Assembly: GCF_014397785.1 (NCBI RefSeq)
Contig: NZ_VZQQ01000002.1
Location: 124,001 to 188,000 of the forward strand
Direction of reading: 5' to 3'
Length of the DNA stretch: 64,000 bases
Source of the DNA: Paraburkholderia podalyriae
Lineage (GTDB): Bacteria; Pseudomonadota; Gammaproteobacteria; Burkholderiales; Burkholderiaceae
Part shown: piece after piece, positions 35,665 through 45,248 of the stretch
How the letters are laid out: every line of letters begins with the position of its first letter
Numbering within the stretch: position 1 is the stretch's first letter
Translations under genes and position numbers: made by a program
Notes under the pieces: model-generated
The model's input: the letters and a program-made list of their open reading frames with translations, nothing else
What the model was told of the DNA's origin: nothing
The model's database searches: none

Positions 35665-36594
35665 TTACTGGGCGGTCTGCTGACGTTGGTACTCGTCGTG
35701 CTTCATTTGCATGTAGTCGGCGCGGCTGACCTCGTGCAACTGCCGCGGATACTGCTCGGTCGCATCGAACCAGTCGGTGAGGCGTTTGTCGAGGCGTGCG
35801 TTGGGCGGGCTGGAAAGCGCGCCGAGATAGGCATCGATGGCGAGGTAATAGCGCATCGTGTTGCGTTCGACCAGACCGCGCACGCCGCCGATGTATCGAG
35901 TCTCGTTCGTCGACGGATCGGGCGTCGAGGAAAAGCCGACCTTGTTGCTGCCGATCGTCGCCAGATAGGTTTTCATCGCAAACCGTCCGGCCGCGCCGTA
36001 TCCGTAGGCGTAAGTCAGATGAATAAAGGTGCGGCTATCACCCACGGGTATCGCTTCCAGCACGATACGGTAGTCTTTCGTGCTCAGCGGACCGGTGGCG
36101 GCGGTGAGCTCGACGCGAAAATAATCCGGGGTGCTCGCGACCGCGCGATAGTTGAATTGCAGGCGGTAGGACGACGAAAGTGACTCCTCGGTTTTCTTGC
36201 CGATGTTGACGGTGAGAATCGTACCGCTGTCGCTGGTCGACGCATGGCAGTATTGCGTGTTCAGATGCAGGATCATCACGTCGCACCAGTTGGCCGGGCC
36301 ATGAACCGGGTCGTTGAGCGCGCCGCTAACCACGGCGAAAGGATAGTTGAGCACACCGTAAATGTCCCCCTTGAGCGCCGACGGCAACTCCTGCGATTCG
36401 AGGTACAGCGGTCGCTGAAACTGGTTGTGCGCGAGTTGCTGCGTCAGATTTTGATATTTGTCGCGCAGGCGAGCGGCGCCGTCGTCCGCTTGCGCGAACG
36501 CACTCACGCACAACCAGCAGAACATCGTCGTCAAGACCACCCACCACGATTGCGCGCGTCGGTTGGCCGTTGGGGATTTAGCAAGTCTGCTCAT
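35665..36594 (-). CDS. Exported protein of unknown function
   Basis: A 309-residue secreted or periplasmic protein with a signal-type helix (WWVVLTTMFCWLCVSAFAQA). The mature part has ALKGDIYGVLNYPFAVV, NWCDVMILHLNTQYCHAS (two cysteines likely bridged) and IHLTYAYGYG, and ends in a charged tail with repeated glutamine. I do not recognise a named domain. ATG 36594 is chosen because GGAGGAGG precedes it at good spacing. It stands alone between the NTF2-fold gene and the SDR gene. Confidence 0.72.
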   Translation of the reverse strand: MSRLAKSPTANRRAQSWWVVLTTMFCWLCVSAFAQADDGAARLRDKYQNLTQQLAHNQFQRPLYLESQELPSALKGDIYGVLNYPFAVVSGALNDPVHGPANWCDVMILHLNTQYCHASTSDSGTILTVNIGKKTEESLSSSYRLQFNYRAVASTPDYFRVELTAATGPLSTKDYRIVLEAIPVGDSRTFIHLTYAYGYGAAGRFAMKTYLATIGSNKVGFSSTPDPSTNETRYIGGVRGLVERNTMRYYLAIDAYLGALSSPPNARLDKRLTDWFDATEQYPRQLHEVSRADYMQMKHDEYQRQQTAQ

Positions 36595-36824
36595 GGACCT
36601 CCTCCTACTTTTGCTTGGGTTAGGTCTCACCCATCTTAGCTGCGAGCAGTCGTCACCAAGACCTCAAACGCACGCAGCCGGTCCATATTGCACTCCGATC
36701 ATTCACAGAACGTGAATGATACCGCCATATTTTTGGTCTTTCTGCCACTAGAACGGAACCGTATAGTACGTTTCAACGGGCCGACGCATTGGGCACCGGC
36801 CGACGATGAAACCGGAGAAAGAAC

Positions 36825-37589
36825 ATGCAACGTCTGACAGGAAAAGTCGCTATCGTCACTGGGGCCAGCGCAGGTATCGGTCGTGCTGCCGCAAAATTGT
36901 TCGCAGCAGAAGGCGCAAAGCTCGTGTTGGCGGCACGTCGCGAAGCCGAACTCGAGACGCTCGTGGCTGAGATCGCACGCGAAGGCGGTACGGCTGTGTC
37001 GCTGGCAGGGGACGTGCAATCCGAAGAGTTCGCGAAATCGCTGGTCGCACTCGCCGTCAGCCGCTTCGGCCGTCTGGACATCGCCTACAACAATGCGGGG
37101 ACGCTCGGGGAAATGGGACCGTCCACTGGCGTCTCGGAAGCAGGCTGGACAGCCACGCTAGCCACCAACCTGACGAGCGCGTTTCTCGGCGCCAAGTATC
37201 AGATTCCTGAAATGATCAAGCAAGGCGGTGGCTCGATCATCTTCACGTCGACGTTCGTCGGCTACTCGTTCGCCTTCCCTGGGAGTGCCGCCTATGCCGC
37301 GAGCAAAGCAGGACTGATCGGACTGACGCAAGCGCTCGCGGCTGAATACGGCCCGCAAGGCGTGCGCGTCAACGCGATCCTCCCGGGCGCAGTGGATACC
37401 GAGATGTATCGCGGCATGAACGATACGGCCGAATCGCAGACGTTCGTGACAGGACTGCACGCGCTGAAGCGGGTTGCCAAGCCGGAAGAAATCGCACGCT
37501 CGGCGCTCTACCTCGCTTCCGACGATTCGTCCTTCGTGACGGGTACGGCTTCGTTGGTCGACGGTGGGGTTTCGATTACGCGCACATGA
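36825..37589 (+). CDS. Short-chain dehydrogenase/reductase (classical SDR)
   Basis: The 254-residue protein is a classical SDR: nucleotide motif TGASAGIG (12-19), NNAG at about 88-91, catalytic Tyr157 and Lys161 in AAYAASKAG, and a C-terminal LASDDSSFVTGTASLVDGG loop. Ala-Arg-Arg after strand 2 (LAARREAE) suggests NADPH preference. GGAGAAAGAAC precedes the ATG. The substrate is unknown. Confidence 0.9.
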   Translation: MQRLTGKVAIVTGASAGIGRAAAKLFAAEGAKLVLAARREAELETLVAEIAREGGTAVSLAGDVQSEEFAKSLVALAVSRFGRLDIAYNNAGTLGEMGPSTGVSEAGWTATLATNLTSAFLGAKYQIPEMIKQGGGSIIFTSTFVGYSFAFPGSAAYAASKAGLIGLTQALAAEYGPQGVRVNAILPGAVDTEMYRGMNDTAESQTFVTGLHALKRVAKPEEIARSALYLASDDSSFVTGTASLVDGGVSITRT

Positions 37590-38180
37590 GCTTGATGAAG
37601 ACGGCGTCCGTGCGGGTGCCGGAGATTCGATGACAACGCACGAACGCGTGTTGGGCTTACGCGTCGATGATGTCGGCTCGCGTCCGGGAGTCTGGTCTCG
37701 GATGCGCGGCCGACATCGGAGCGTTCGGGCGAGCGGAGACTGACGTCGACTGATGGGCGAACACGGTCCGATGCTGAACCGACGACGCAGGTCATCATCG
37801 GCCCGGCAGCATTCGTCAGAAGACGCCCCACGACTGTCTCGACCCAATGCGAGGGCTATGGCAGGTTGCAAACTGGAAGGGCCATTCGCGCGGCGTCTCC
37901 GCCGGCGAGTTGCCGGCCTTTGCGGTCATTGATGTGTGGGTGTGCGGGAGTGGGCTGAAGACCGCTAACCGGGCATTCGCCAACCATCCGCCCTGAATCT
38001 CGTGCTCCGTTCGGCGAACGCGTACTTGCGACCCTGAACCGCCTTTCAGACTCGCGACACCACGACGGCCGCTTCGGAGGCGCAACCTGTCGTCTGGTGT
38101 CTGGCGATGCCCCGAAGCACACGGCGGATCGTCTAAACTGCAGAATTGACGAACATGGCCATTCGCTCGGCTACCCCGCC
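37590..38180. other. Intergenic region without a supported gene
   Basis: About 590 bases between the SDR and the ThiS-like gene. Frames are arginine-rich, lack ribosome sites and show no domains. No terminator hairpin with a T run was found. Confidence 0.4.
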
Positions 38181-38450
38181 ATGGCGCACATCTTCTTCGC
38201 TGCTTCGATTCAACGGCATATCGCAACGCCCGAACGCGAGATCGACGCGTGCACGCTCGGCGAAGCACTCGAGGCCGTCTTCGCCGCGCAACCTCGACTG
38301 CGCGGTTACATCTTTGACGATCAGGGCTCACTGCGAAGGCATCTCGCCGTGTTTGTCGACGGCCGGCCGGTGCGCGACCGACAACATCTGTCCGATGCGC
38401 TCGGCGAGGAAAGCCGGGTTTACGTCATACAGGCGTTGTCGGGCGGATAA
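38181..38450 (+). CDS. ThiS/MoaD-like ubiquitin-fold carrier protein
   Basis: The 89-residue protein has the MoaD/ThiS pattern: an opening strand HIFFAASIQRHI, a helix TLGEALEAVFAAQPRLRGYI, VFVDGRPV and a C-terminal Gly-Gly (ALSGG) where sulfur carriers are adenylated and thiocarboxylated. It is not next to moaE, thiG or an E1-like enzyme; its only neighbour is the propeller protein 83 bases downstream. I start at ATG 38181, where similarity begins; no strong ribosome site is visible. Confidence 0.8.
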   Translation: MAHIFFAASIQRHIATPEREIDACTLGEALEAVFAAQPRLRGYIFDDQGSLRRHLAVFVDGRPVRDRQHLSDALGEESRVYVIQALSGG

Positions 38451-38533
38451 GAAGGTTCCACTCGTACTCGAGCTTTGCATGGGACCAGAGTAAGCGCTAA
38501 AGCGCCAACTTGGGTCGACAGGAGACACTCGAC

Positions 38534-39670
38534 ATGAGCGATCGATTGCTTGTTGCAACCCGCAAGGGATTGTTCGTTCTGCAAGCCGACGGCGAGCGGG
38601 GCTGGACCCTCGGTGAGCCGTATTTCGTCGGTGAGCCGGTGAGCATGGTGCTGCCTGATCCGCGCGACGGATCGCTGTACGCCGCGCTCAATCTCGGCCA
38701 CTTCGGCGTGAAGCTGCATCGCCGGCGCGCGGGCATGGCGGATTGGGAAGAGTGCGCGGTCCCCGTCTACCCGCCGCAGCCTGCCGACGAGACGCGTACC
38801 GGTGGCGGCGCGGACAATGCGAACGCGGCCGCGCCCAGTCCGCCGCCGCCGTCCTGGACGCTTCAGCAAATCTGGTCGCTCGAAACCGGCGGCCCGGACG
38901 AGCCGGGCGTCCTGTGGGCCGGCACGATTCCCGGTGGGCTCTTCCGTTCCGACGATGGCGGCGACACATGGGTGCTCAACCGTGCGCTGTGGGATCGCGC
39001 GGAGCGCCGCGAATGGTTCGGAGGCGGCTACGACGCGCCGGGCATCCATTCCGTGATGGTCGATCCGCGCAACAGCCGGCACGTGACGATCGGCGTGTCG
39101 TGCGGCGGCGTCTGGCAAACGGCCGACGGCGGTGCGACCTGGCGCCCGAGTGCCGAGGGCATGGAGGCCGACTACATGCCGCCAGAGCGGCGCGGCGACG
39201 CCAACGTGCAAGACCCGCACCGCGTCGTGCAATGCGCGGCAAATCCGGATGTGCTGTGGACACAGCATCACTGCGCGATCTTCCGCTCGACCGACGGCGC
39301 TGTCCACTGGCAGCGGATCGAAGCGCAGCCATCGAGCTTCGGCTTCGCGGTTGCCGTGCACCCGCGCGAGCCGGACACCGCGTGGTTTGTGCCCGCCGTG
39401 AAAGACCAGTACCGGATCCCGGTAGACGGCCAGTTCGTCGTCACGCGCACACGCGACGGAGGCCGCACGTTCGAGCGTTTCTCGAACGGGTTGCCGCCTG
39501 CACCGGCGTATGACCTCGTGTATCGGCACGGGCTCGCTGTAGATGACTCCGGCACGCGCCTCGCGATGGGGTCGACCACCGGCGCGTTATGGACGTCCGA
39601 CGATGGCGGCGAAAGCTGGCATTTGATTTCAGCGCATTTGCCGCCGGTATATTGTGTTCGGTTTGGATGA
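38534..39670 (+). CDS. Sialidase-like BNR/Asp-box beta-propeller protein
   Basis: The 378-residue protein contains several Asp-box repeats: SDDGGDTW, TADGGATW, STDGAVHW, TRDGGRTF and SDDGGESW, spaced as in sialidase- or photosystem-stability-type propellers. The N-terminus DRLLVATRKGLFVL is the first blade strand. There is no signal peptide, so it is probably cytoplasmic, which does not suit a true sialidase. GGAGACACTCGAC precedes the ATG. It probably forms an operon with the ThiS-like gene. Confidence 0.85.
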   Translation: MSDRLLVATRKGLFVLQADGERGWTLGEPYFVGEPVSMVLPDPRDGSLYAALNLGHFGVKLHRRRAGMADWEECAVPVYPPQPADETRTGGGADNANAAAPSPPPPSWTLQQIWSLETGGPDEPGVLWAGTIPGGLFRSDDGGDTWVLNRALWDRAERREWFGGGYDAPGIHSVMVDPRNSRHVTIGVSCGGVWQTADGGATWRPSAEGMEADYMPPERRGDANVQDPHRVVQCAANPDVLWTQHHCAIFRSTDGAVHWQRIEAQPSSFGFAVAVHPREPDTAWFVPAVKDQYRIPVDGQFVVTRTRDGGRTFERFSNGLPPAPAYDLVYRHGLAVDDSGTRLAMGSTTGALWTSDDGGESWHLISAHLPPVYCVRFG

Positions 39671-40292
39671 GGGCGCCCGGCGGGCTGGTGAGACATGAAA
39701 CACGCCTCCATTGCCATTCATGCGCCGGACATAGCCTGAATCCGTGCATCGGCGTGATGGATCGATACTTCGGGCCATACGCGCCGGCGAACCGCTTTGT
39801 GTAGCTCGGCTTGTCACAAGAGACCTTTTGACACTTCGCCGAACGTCTGATCAGCACCAGTCGTCACGCGGACGCCCCTGCGCGGGAGACAGCTTGTGGC
39901 GGAGGACGCAGTTCATTTTCGCCAAACGGTATCGTCGGCAACGCACGAACTTCCAGCAAACAGTCGCGGAGCTTGCGCAAAGTCTGTGCCGCGTCGAGCG
40001 TGCATCGTCCCGAGGCGATACGTGTCACAAATGGCCAAATGCGGTGGAATAATGGCGCGCCGTGGGCGTTTGTAGATTAGGCGTCGCGTGCAAGGCCGCG
40101 AAGCCGTGGAACCGCGAAACGGAATCGTCAGCCGCGCACAGCGGTTGCGTCCCCGTTTTGCAGGAGGTTGTCTGTCCTTTTTGTAAACGTTCACCGGCGT
40201 CGCGGCACTTGCCGCTAGCGATCCACGACTCGCCGGCTCAACGCGTGGCCGCGCGACAAGTCAGTCGCGTTTGCCGTGCAGGAGAGTTCTAA
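39671..40292. other. Intergenic region without a supported gene
   Basis: About 620 bases between the propeller gene and the small lipoprotein. No frame has recognisable similarity. The right end (from about 40190) should contain the lipoprotein promoter; AGGAGAG lies just before that gene. Confidence 0.4.
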
Positions 40293-40436
40293 ATGAAAGT
40301 ATCAAGACTGCTATCGGCCGTATGCGTGATCATCGCGCTAGGAGTCGCATCGTTGTCGTTGGCCGCGTGCCAGTCCATGGGCGACACGAGCTCGTCGGGC
40401 AGCAGCAGCGGCACCAGCAGCGGCGGCGGCTATTGA
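40293..40436 (+). CDS. Small Ser/Gly-rich lipoprotein, paralogue of 63830-63967
   Basis: A 47-residue product: MKVSRLLSAVCVIIALG, a lipobox LAAC with the lipidated cysteine at position 26, then a short tail rich in serine and glycine that ends SSGGGY. AGGAGAG precedes the ATG. It resembles the 45-residue peptide at 63830-63967, which begins MKASRILSALFVLLAL and also ends SSGGGY. Both are followed by an ECF sigma gene about 27 bases later, decayed in this copy. The role is unknown; a periplasmic signal or partner of the sigma system is possible. Confidence 0.82.
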   Translation: MKVSRLLSAVCVIIALGVASLSLAACQSMGDTSSSGSSSGTSSGGGY

Positions 40437-40464
40437 TGCGCGCTCGGGCGACCGTCGGCGCCGC

Positions 40465-40658
40465 GTGAACCCCGAAGGGGAAGTGATATCGCGGCTCCCG
40501 CAGCCGCGGCGCTATGCGAGTGCGCTGACGGGCGACTCAGTCTGGGCTGACCATCTGGTTCACGATACGGCCGAGCGGGCGCTCGCGCGCTGGAAAGGCT
40601 TCGGCCCGACCGCAATCTGCGTGCATGGCTGCTGACGGTCCTGCGACACATTGTCTGA
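40465..40658 (+). pseudogene. Decayed ECF sigma factor fragment
   Basis: From GTG 40465 the frame reads VNPEGEVISRLPQPRRYA, SALTGDSVWADHLVHDTAER and ALARW, matching residue for residue the start of the intact sigma factor at 63803 (VTFEAEVIAWLPQLRRYA..., ALTGDHAWADDLVQDTAER). After ALARW a single base is missing (ACCGC where the intact gene has AACAGC), and the similarity continues in the next frame as NLRAWLLTVLRH before a stop at 40656. Sigma regions 3-4 are absent, so the gene is non-functional. Confidence 0.85.
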
Positions 40659-40739
40659 CAGGCTCGTGAGGAAAATGCCGGCATCTTCTTCTGGGACGAA
40701 TCTGGCTTTCGGGCCGCTTCTTGAGTAGAGCAGCCGGTT

Positions 40740-40783
40740 GAATGACCATCTAAGCGCACGGGCGAACGACCTTAGGTGGCCGA
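40740..40783. repeat. Diverged intergenic repeat, copy 1
   Basis: A 44-base stretch about 70% identical to 44692-44735, with an exact shared core GGGCGAACG and TTGGCCG/GTGGCCG at the end. The two copies, in the same orientation, enclose the unknown gene at 40871 and the exoprotein at 42091. Confidence 0.4.
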
Positions 40784-40870
40784 GCCCGGAAGCTCAATCA
40801 AGCGGTGACTCCCGCCTTCTTTCGTCCAGCAGGCGTAGTTTGTCGCGACGACGGCGCGCCAGAAAATGGC

Positions 40871-41515
40871 TTAGTTTTGGACGTTTTTCCCGTAATCTTC
40901 CCAGTACCGAAGCGGATCGCGATATTGTGGATAGTGTACGTTGAGCCACGCCGACAGTCTGGCCCAGTCTGGATGGTTGGTACCGGTTTGGGCAGACCAT
41001 ATTGACGATCTTTCAAGAACCTGACCGTTCAAGCGATCACGGACAACCAGGCTGGCCAGTCCGCTTGAACTGTTCGTCTGTGATTCAATCAGATACCGCG
41101 GCAGAATCCTGAGCTCCGCGTCCTCCGCCCACCCGTATACCGCGCGAACTACGCCGGTGGAATCTCGCAACTCCGTGGGTCCACTTCCAGGCCGAACGGC
41201 TGTCCAACCCTCAGGAAACTCAGCGACAACCTCGTTTTTTCCTTCCCTTACCCACTTCGCGTGCCATGCTTTCGCCATCGCCTCGCGTACGTGAGACACC
41301 GACTCGTAGCCAGTAGGCAACTCGATCGCCATCGGAAGAGTAATGAGGTTGTCCTTCCAGAGTTTGGTTTCGTTGTCGACGCGCTCGACTACGTCGAACG
41401 CCCCGGCTTCGAATGGGTTCTCGGGCCGGTGGCTTACTTTCACGTTCCCGTTGGGCAGGCCTTCGAAAAGGCGCTCAGCATCGTGGCGGGTGAGTTTTGT
41501 CTTTCCTTTCTTCAT
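40871..41515 (-). CDS. Protein of unknown function
   Basis: A 214-residue soluble protein without signal peptide or membrane segment. Recognisable stretches are RHDAERLFEGLPNGN, REAMAKAWHAKWVREGK, EFPEGWTAVRPG and a tryptophan-rich C-terminus (LSAWLNVHYPQYRDPLRYWED). Composition is normal and convincing, but I know no family. ATG 41515 is chosen at the start of the lysine-rich KKGKTKLTRHD segment; the upstream frame looks non-coding. The ribosome site is weak (GTGAGACC). It lies in accessory DNA between diverged repeats and may be horizontally acquired. Confidence 0.55.
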   Translation of the reverse strand: MKKGKTKLTRHDAERLFEGLPNGNVKVSHRPENPFEAGAFDVVERVDNETKLWKDNLITLPMAIELPTGYESVSHVREAMAKAWHAKWVREGKNEVVAEFPEGWTAVRPGSGPTELRDSTGVVRAVYGWAEDAELRILPRYLIESQTNSSSGLASLVVRDRLNGQVLERSSIWSAQTGTNHPDWARLSAWLNVHYPQYRDPLRYWEDYGKNVQN

Positions 41516-42090
41516 GGTCTCACTACAGCAAGATTGTCTCACTAAGATTGAGGCTCTGACGTCCAAACTCGGGCGCCACGTCCTCTCGGTGCGCGAAGAT
41601 GCGCGCGATTCTATTCTGCGCCATTTGCCTGTTACCGGCTCGCGGGGTCGCAATGGCGCGGCTTATGCCGGTTCATACCGCCGGACCTCAGATGGATCGA
41701 GCAACGCAAGTCAGAGGATGAGCGGACAGGCGATTATCGACTTCTCGCTAACGCTCATTCTACGAGACCGGTTAACGAAGGAGGTGGCAGAATCCGGGCA
41801 ACTGAATGCCCGAATACGACCCGATCCGGCCGTTGGATCCCGCACTAGCTTAACGGCAGCTTTCGAGGGTTGAACGGCCCTTCCTGCCGCCGCGGCGACC
41901 GACACACACATCCCGCTTGAAGAGGTACCAGCAGGCCCCGGGTGCATGCGCAAATACCGGTTTGTCTTGGAAACGCGCTGCTACACTTTTAGTCCGTGTT
42001 GTGCGGTATGGGGCTTTCGCGCCTTGCCTGGTCGCAACAACCTGCGTTCCGCGGCAACGACTTTCCACGAACCACGTTTCGGGAGGGATC
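41516..42090. other. Intergenic region without a supported gene
   Basis: About 575 bases between the divergent unknown gene and the exoprotein. Frames crossing it lack family similarity. GGGAGGGATC just before 42091 is the exoprotein ribosome site. Promoters for both genes must lie here but no clear hexamers were found. Confidence 0.4.
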
Positions 42091-44595
42091 ATGTCGCGTC
42101 ATTCATCCAGACTGGCGATCCAGTCGCCCCCAACCCCACGCAATCGGCTGTGCTTTACGCTGGCGTATGCCGGCGCGGCACTCCGCGCGCCTCGGTCGCG
42201 GCCTTCCGCGTGGAAGCGTGTTCTGCGCCCGCTGCCGCTTGCGCTATCGGTGCCGCTCGCGCTCACCGCGTGGTGCGTGCCGATGGCCCACGCGGCCGGA
42301 CCGCTGCCGCAGGGCGGCGCCTTCGTCCGGGGCCAGGGCGCGATGACGAGCGGCACCACTTCGCTAACGATCGACCAGTCCTCGTCCCGCGGCGTGATCG
42401 ACTGGCACAGCTTCTCGATCGGCAACGGCAACACCGTCGCCTTCAACAACGGGTCGGGCGCGACGCTGAACCGTATAACGGGCGGCGATCCGTCATCGAT
42501 TCTTGGCAAGCTCACCGCCACCGGCAGCCTCTACCTGATCAATCCGCAAGGCATCCTCGTGGGGCACTCGGGCGTCGTCAGCACGGGCGGACGTTTCGTC
42601 GCGTCCACCCTGGAGATCTGCAACGACGCCTTCATCAACGGCGGTGATGCACTGACGCTGTCGGGCAAGTCGGACGCGAGCGTGATCAACCTCGGCAGGA
42701 TCAGCTCCAGCGGCGGCGATGTGTTCCTGATCGCGCGTCAGGCAGTCGTTAACGCGGGCACGGTAAAAGCACCCAGCGGCACGGTGGAACTGGCGGCTGG
42801 CGAGACGGTGCTGTTACAGGACTCGGCCAGCAGCAGGCAGGTGTTCGTGCAGGCAGGCAGTCACGGCACCGTCGTCAATGAGGGGCGCATCAAGGCCGCG
42901 CAGGTCAGTCTTCAGGCTGCCGACGGGAACGTCTACGCGCTCGCGGGCGGCGGCACGCGCATCCGCGCAACGGGCACGACAACGCGCGATGGCCACGTCT
43001 GGCTCATCGCGGACAGCGGCCTGGTCAGGCAGCAAGGCAGGATCGCGGCAACGAATGCGGACGGCAGCGGCGGCACGGTCGACACGCAGGCGGCGCAGCT
43101 GGCGTTCGGCAGGCACGCAGCGGTTCACGCGGGCCAGTGGAATGTATCCACTCCTGAGTGGACCATTGATGACGCCGCCGCACGGGCGTTGCAGCGCAGC
43201 CTGAGCGCGGGCACCTCGGTCGATGTCACGACCACAGGGGGCAACGGCGTAACGGGCGACCTGGGCATCGCTTCGAGCCTGCGCTGGCAGGGCCCGGCTT
43301 CGCTCACGCTTGCGGGATATCGCCATGTCTCGGTCACGACCGGCACGACGATCGCGAACGAGGGCGCGGGCAATCTGACCCTGCGCGCCGACGCGGCGGG
43401 CATCGACAACGGCGGCAGCGTGGCCAACCACGGCACGATCGACTGGTCGGGCAGCACCGGCATCGTGAGTGCACTCCACGACATGAACGGTTCCTATGTA
43501 CCGGGCACCATTCTCGTCAACCCTGCATGGGTTGCGCCGCAGGACACCGGCCTGGTCACCCAGGTGACAAACTACGCGCTCGTCAACTCACCGGGCGACC
43601 TGAATGCCATCCAGTCCAATCTGGCGGGCAACTATGCGCTGGGCAAGGACGTCGATCTTACCTCCGGGCCCGGCGCCTTCAACTCGGGCTTAGGCGATTA
43701 TCCGTTTGCCCCCTATTCCGGACAGTTCGACGGAATGAGACACACAATTTCCAACCTGAGGTTATCAACGTCGTCGGGGCTGTTTGCGTACCTCGGGCCG
43801 ACAGGTGTCGTGCGCAACCTGACGGTGGAGGGCAGTGTCAGCACCACGCAGCTCGGCAGTCTCTCCGGCATTCTCGTTGGGGACAATGAAGGTACGATCG
43901 CCTCGTCGCACACAGCCGGCGTCATCACTGCAACCGAGGCTGATGCGACGGGCGGGCTGGTCGGAGCCAATTCCGGCATCATCACACGATCATCCAGCAG
44001 TGCCCAGGTTATTTCCGACGGAACTGTGGGAGGCCTCGTCGGAACAAACGCCTTCCTCCGCCAGACCTTCTCCCCAGCAGAGATTCGGCAGTCGTATGCT
44101 TCAGGCGACGTCGTTGCAACCCGCTTCGGAGTTGGCGGACTGGTTGGCTACAATTTTGGCGATATCACGCAGTCGTACTCGACCGCTACGGCACACGTCG
44201 TGCCGAACTGCAACAGCCTCGGTAACTGCGGGGGCGGTCTGGTTGGCACGAACTCGGGCACGATCAGTCAGTCGTTTGCCACCGGCAGGATCGATCAGCC
44301 GGCCGGACCGGCAAATGGGCCGGCCGGCGTCGTCGGACTGAATGCCGTCTATGGTGTTCCACCCCAACCCATCATTAGCAATGACGTGTACTGGAATACG
44401 CAGACGACCGGCGCCCCTGTCGGCGTGCTCGCCACGGCATTCGGTGCGTCTGTGGGCGGCGCCCAGGGCCTGACCACCGCTCAGATGAGCACGCCATCGA
44501 GCTTCGGCCCGACGTACGATTTCAGCCCGCATGGGATCTGGGCTATGCCGCCGGGAGGAACGCATCCTGTTTTGCGCTGGCAGCTAGCGCACTGA
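42091..44595 (+). CDS. Two-partner-secretion exoprotein with FHA N-terminal and GLUG domains
   Basis: The 834-residue protein has an extended TpsA-type signal region (about 60 residues, ending PMAHAAG), then a filamentous-haemagglutinin secretion domain: ASLN-like ATLNRITGGDPSSILGKL, LYLINPQGILVG and GGRFVAST. The centre is beta-helix repeats, and residues about 590-760 hold GLUG motifs (GGLVGANSGIITRS, GGLVGYNFGDITQSYS, GGGLVGTNSGTISQSF). It ends HPVLRWQLAH, a common TpsA tail. It would need a TpsB outer-membrane transporter, none of which is in the window. GGGAGGG sets the start. Confidence 0.9.
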   Translation: MSRHSSRLAIQSPPTPRNRLCFTLAYAGAALRAPRSRPSAWKRVLRPLPLALSVPLALTAWCVPMAHAAGPLPQGGAFVRGQGAMTSGTTSLTIDQSSSRGVIDWHSFSIGNGNTVAFNNGSGATLNRITGGDPSSILGKLTATGSLYLINPQGILVGHSGVVSTGGRFVASTLEICNDAFINGGDALTLSGKSDASVINLGRISSSGGDVFLIARQAVVNAGTVKAPSGTVELAAGETVLLQDSASSRQVFVQAGSHGTVVNEGRIKAAQVSLQAADGNVYALAGGGTRIRATGTTTRDGHVWLIADSGLVRQQGRIAATNADGSGGTVDTQAAQLAFGRHAAVHAGQWNVSTPEWTIDDAAARALQRSLSAGTSVDVTTTGGNGVTGDLGIASSLRWQGPASLTLAGYRHVSVTTGTTIANEGAGNLTLRADAAGIDNGGSVANHGTIDWSGSTGIVSALHDMNGSYVPGTILVNPAWVAPQDTGLVTQVTNYALVNSPGDLNAIQSNLAGNYALGKDVDLTSGPGAFNSGLGDYPFAPYSGQFDGMRHTISNLRLSTSSGLFAYLGPTGVVRNLTVEGSVSTTQLGSLSGILVGDNEGTIASSHTAGVITATEADATGGLVGANSGIITRSSSSAQVISDGTVGGLVGTNAFLRQTFSPAEIRQSYASGDVVATRFGVGGLVGYNFGDITQSYSTATAHVVPNCNSLGNCGGGLVGTNSGTISQSFATGRIDQPAGPANGPAGVVGLNAVYGVPPQPIISNDVYWNTQTTGAPVGVLATAFGASVGGAQGLTTAQMSTPSSFGPTYDFSPHGIWAMPPGGTHPVLRWQLAH

Positions 44596-45248
44596 ACCTG
44601 ACCGAGGCGCACTGATTCCGACACGTTGCTGTACAGTGAAATGGAAACGACGTCGGGGGAAATGTCCATTGCCTGGGCAAAGCCGACATTCGAACGTCCG
44701 CGTGAAAGCATGGGCGAACGTCCGTAGTTGGCCGGCCTCTGCCTGACGCGATCAGCTCAGGTCGGCCTTGTGAACTGACTATCGAGTTTCGCGCAAAGCG
44801 GCCGTTATCATGCACATCCAGTATCAGGCGGCCGAGACCAGCACTGGTGTGCCGAGACAGAAGTCGTGCAGCTGTCAAGTCGATCGACGTCCATACTTCC
44901 AGGTAGCTGCGTCAACGGCAACACTCAAGTTTTTCTCTTCTGCTGTCGTATACCCGGAATGTGTCGGGTAACGCATTACGCCCCTCATCCTGTCGACGCC
45001 GACGACTCCCTCATCCGGAAAATCAGATTTGGCGTAAGCCCTGACAACGACTCCTATCGGATTGGTAATGAGAAAGTACTTAGGGCTAAGCTGAACAAGC
45101 CACCAAATCGGCGACGTGTCAGCGACCCTGACCAATGCGTCCGTCGAACGTGACGTGCTTCCCGCCTGGGATAAGCAGAAAGCGACCGAGTGGTGGACTA
45201 ATCACTGAGTTCGCTGTCGCCGTGTCCGTTGCGCACACGACGGCCGTG
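44596..45248. other. Intergenic region with a repeat copy
   Basis: About 650 bases between the exoprotein and the YqjK-like gene. It contains the second copy of the diverged intergenic repeat (44692-44735) and otherwise no convincing gene, terminator or RNA. Confidence 0.4.
44692..44735. repeat. Diverged intergenic repeat, copy 2
   Basis: Partner of 40740-40783 (about 31 of 44 positions equal by eye). It lies just after the exoprotein stop, in the same orientation as copy 1. Confidence 0.4.
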
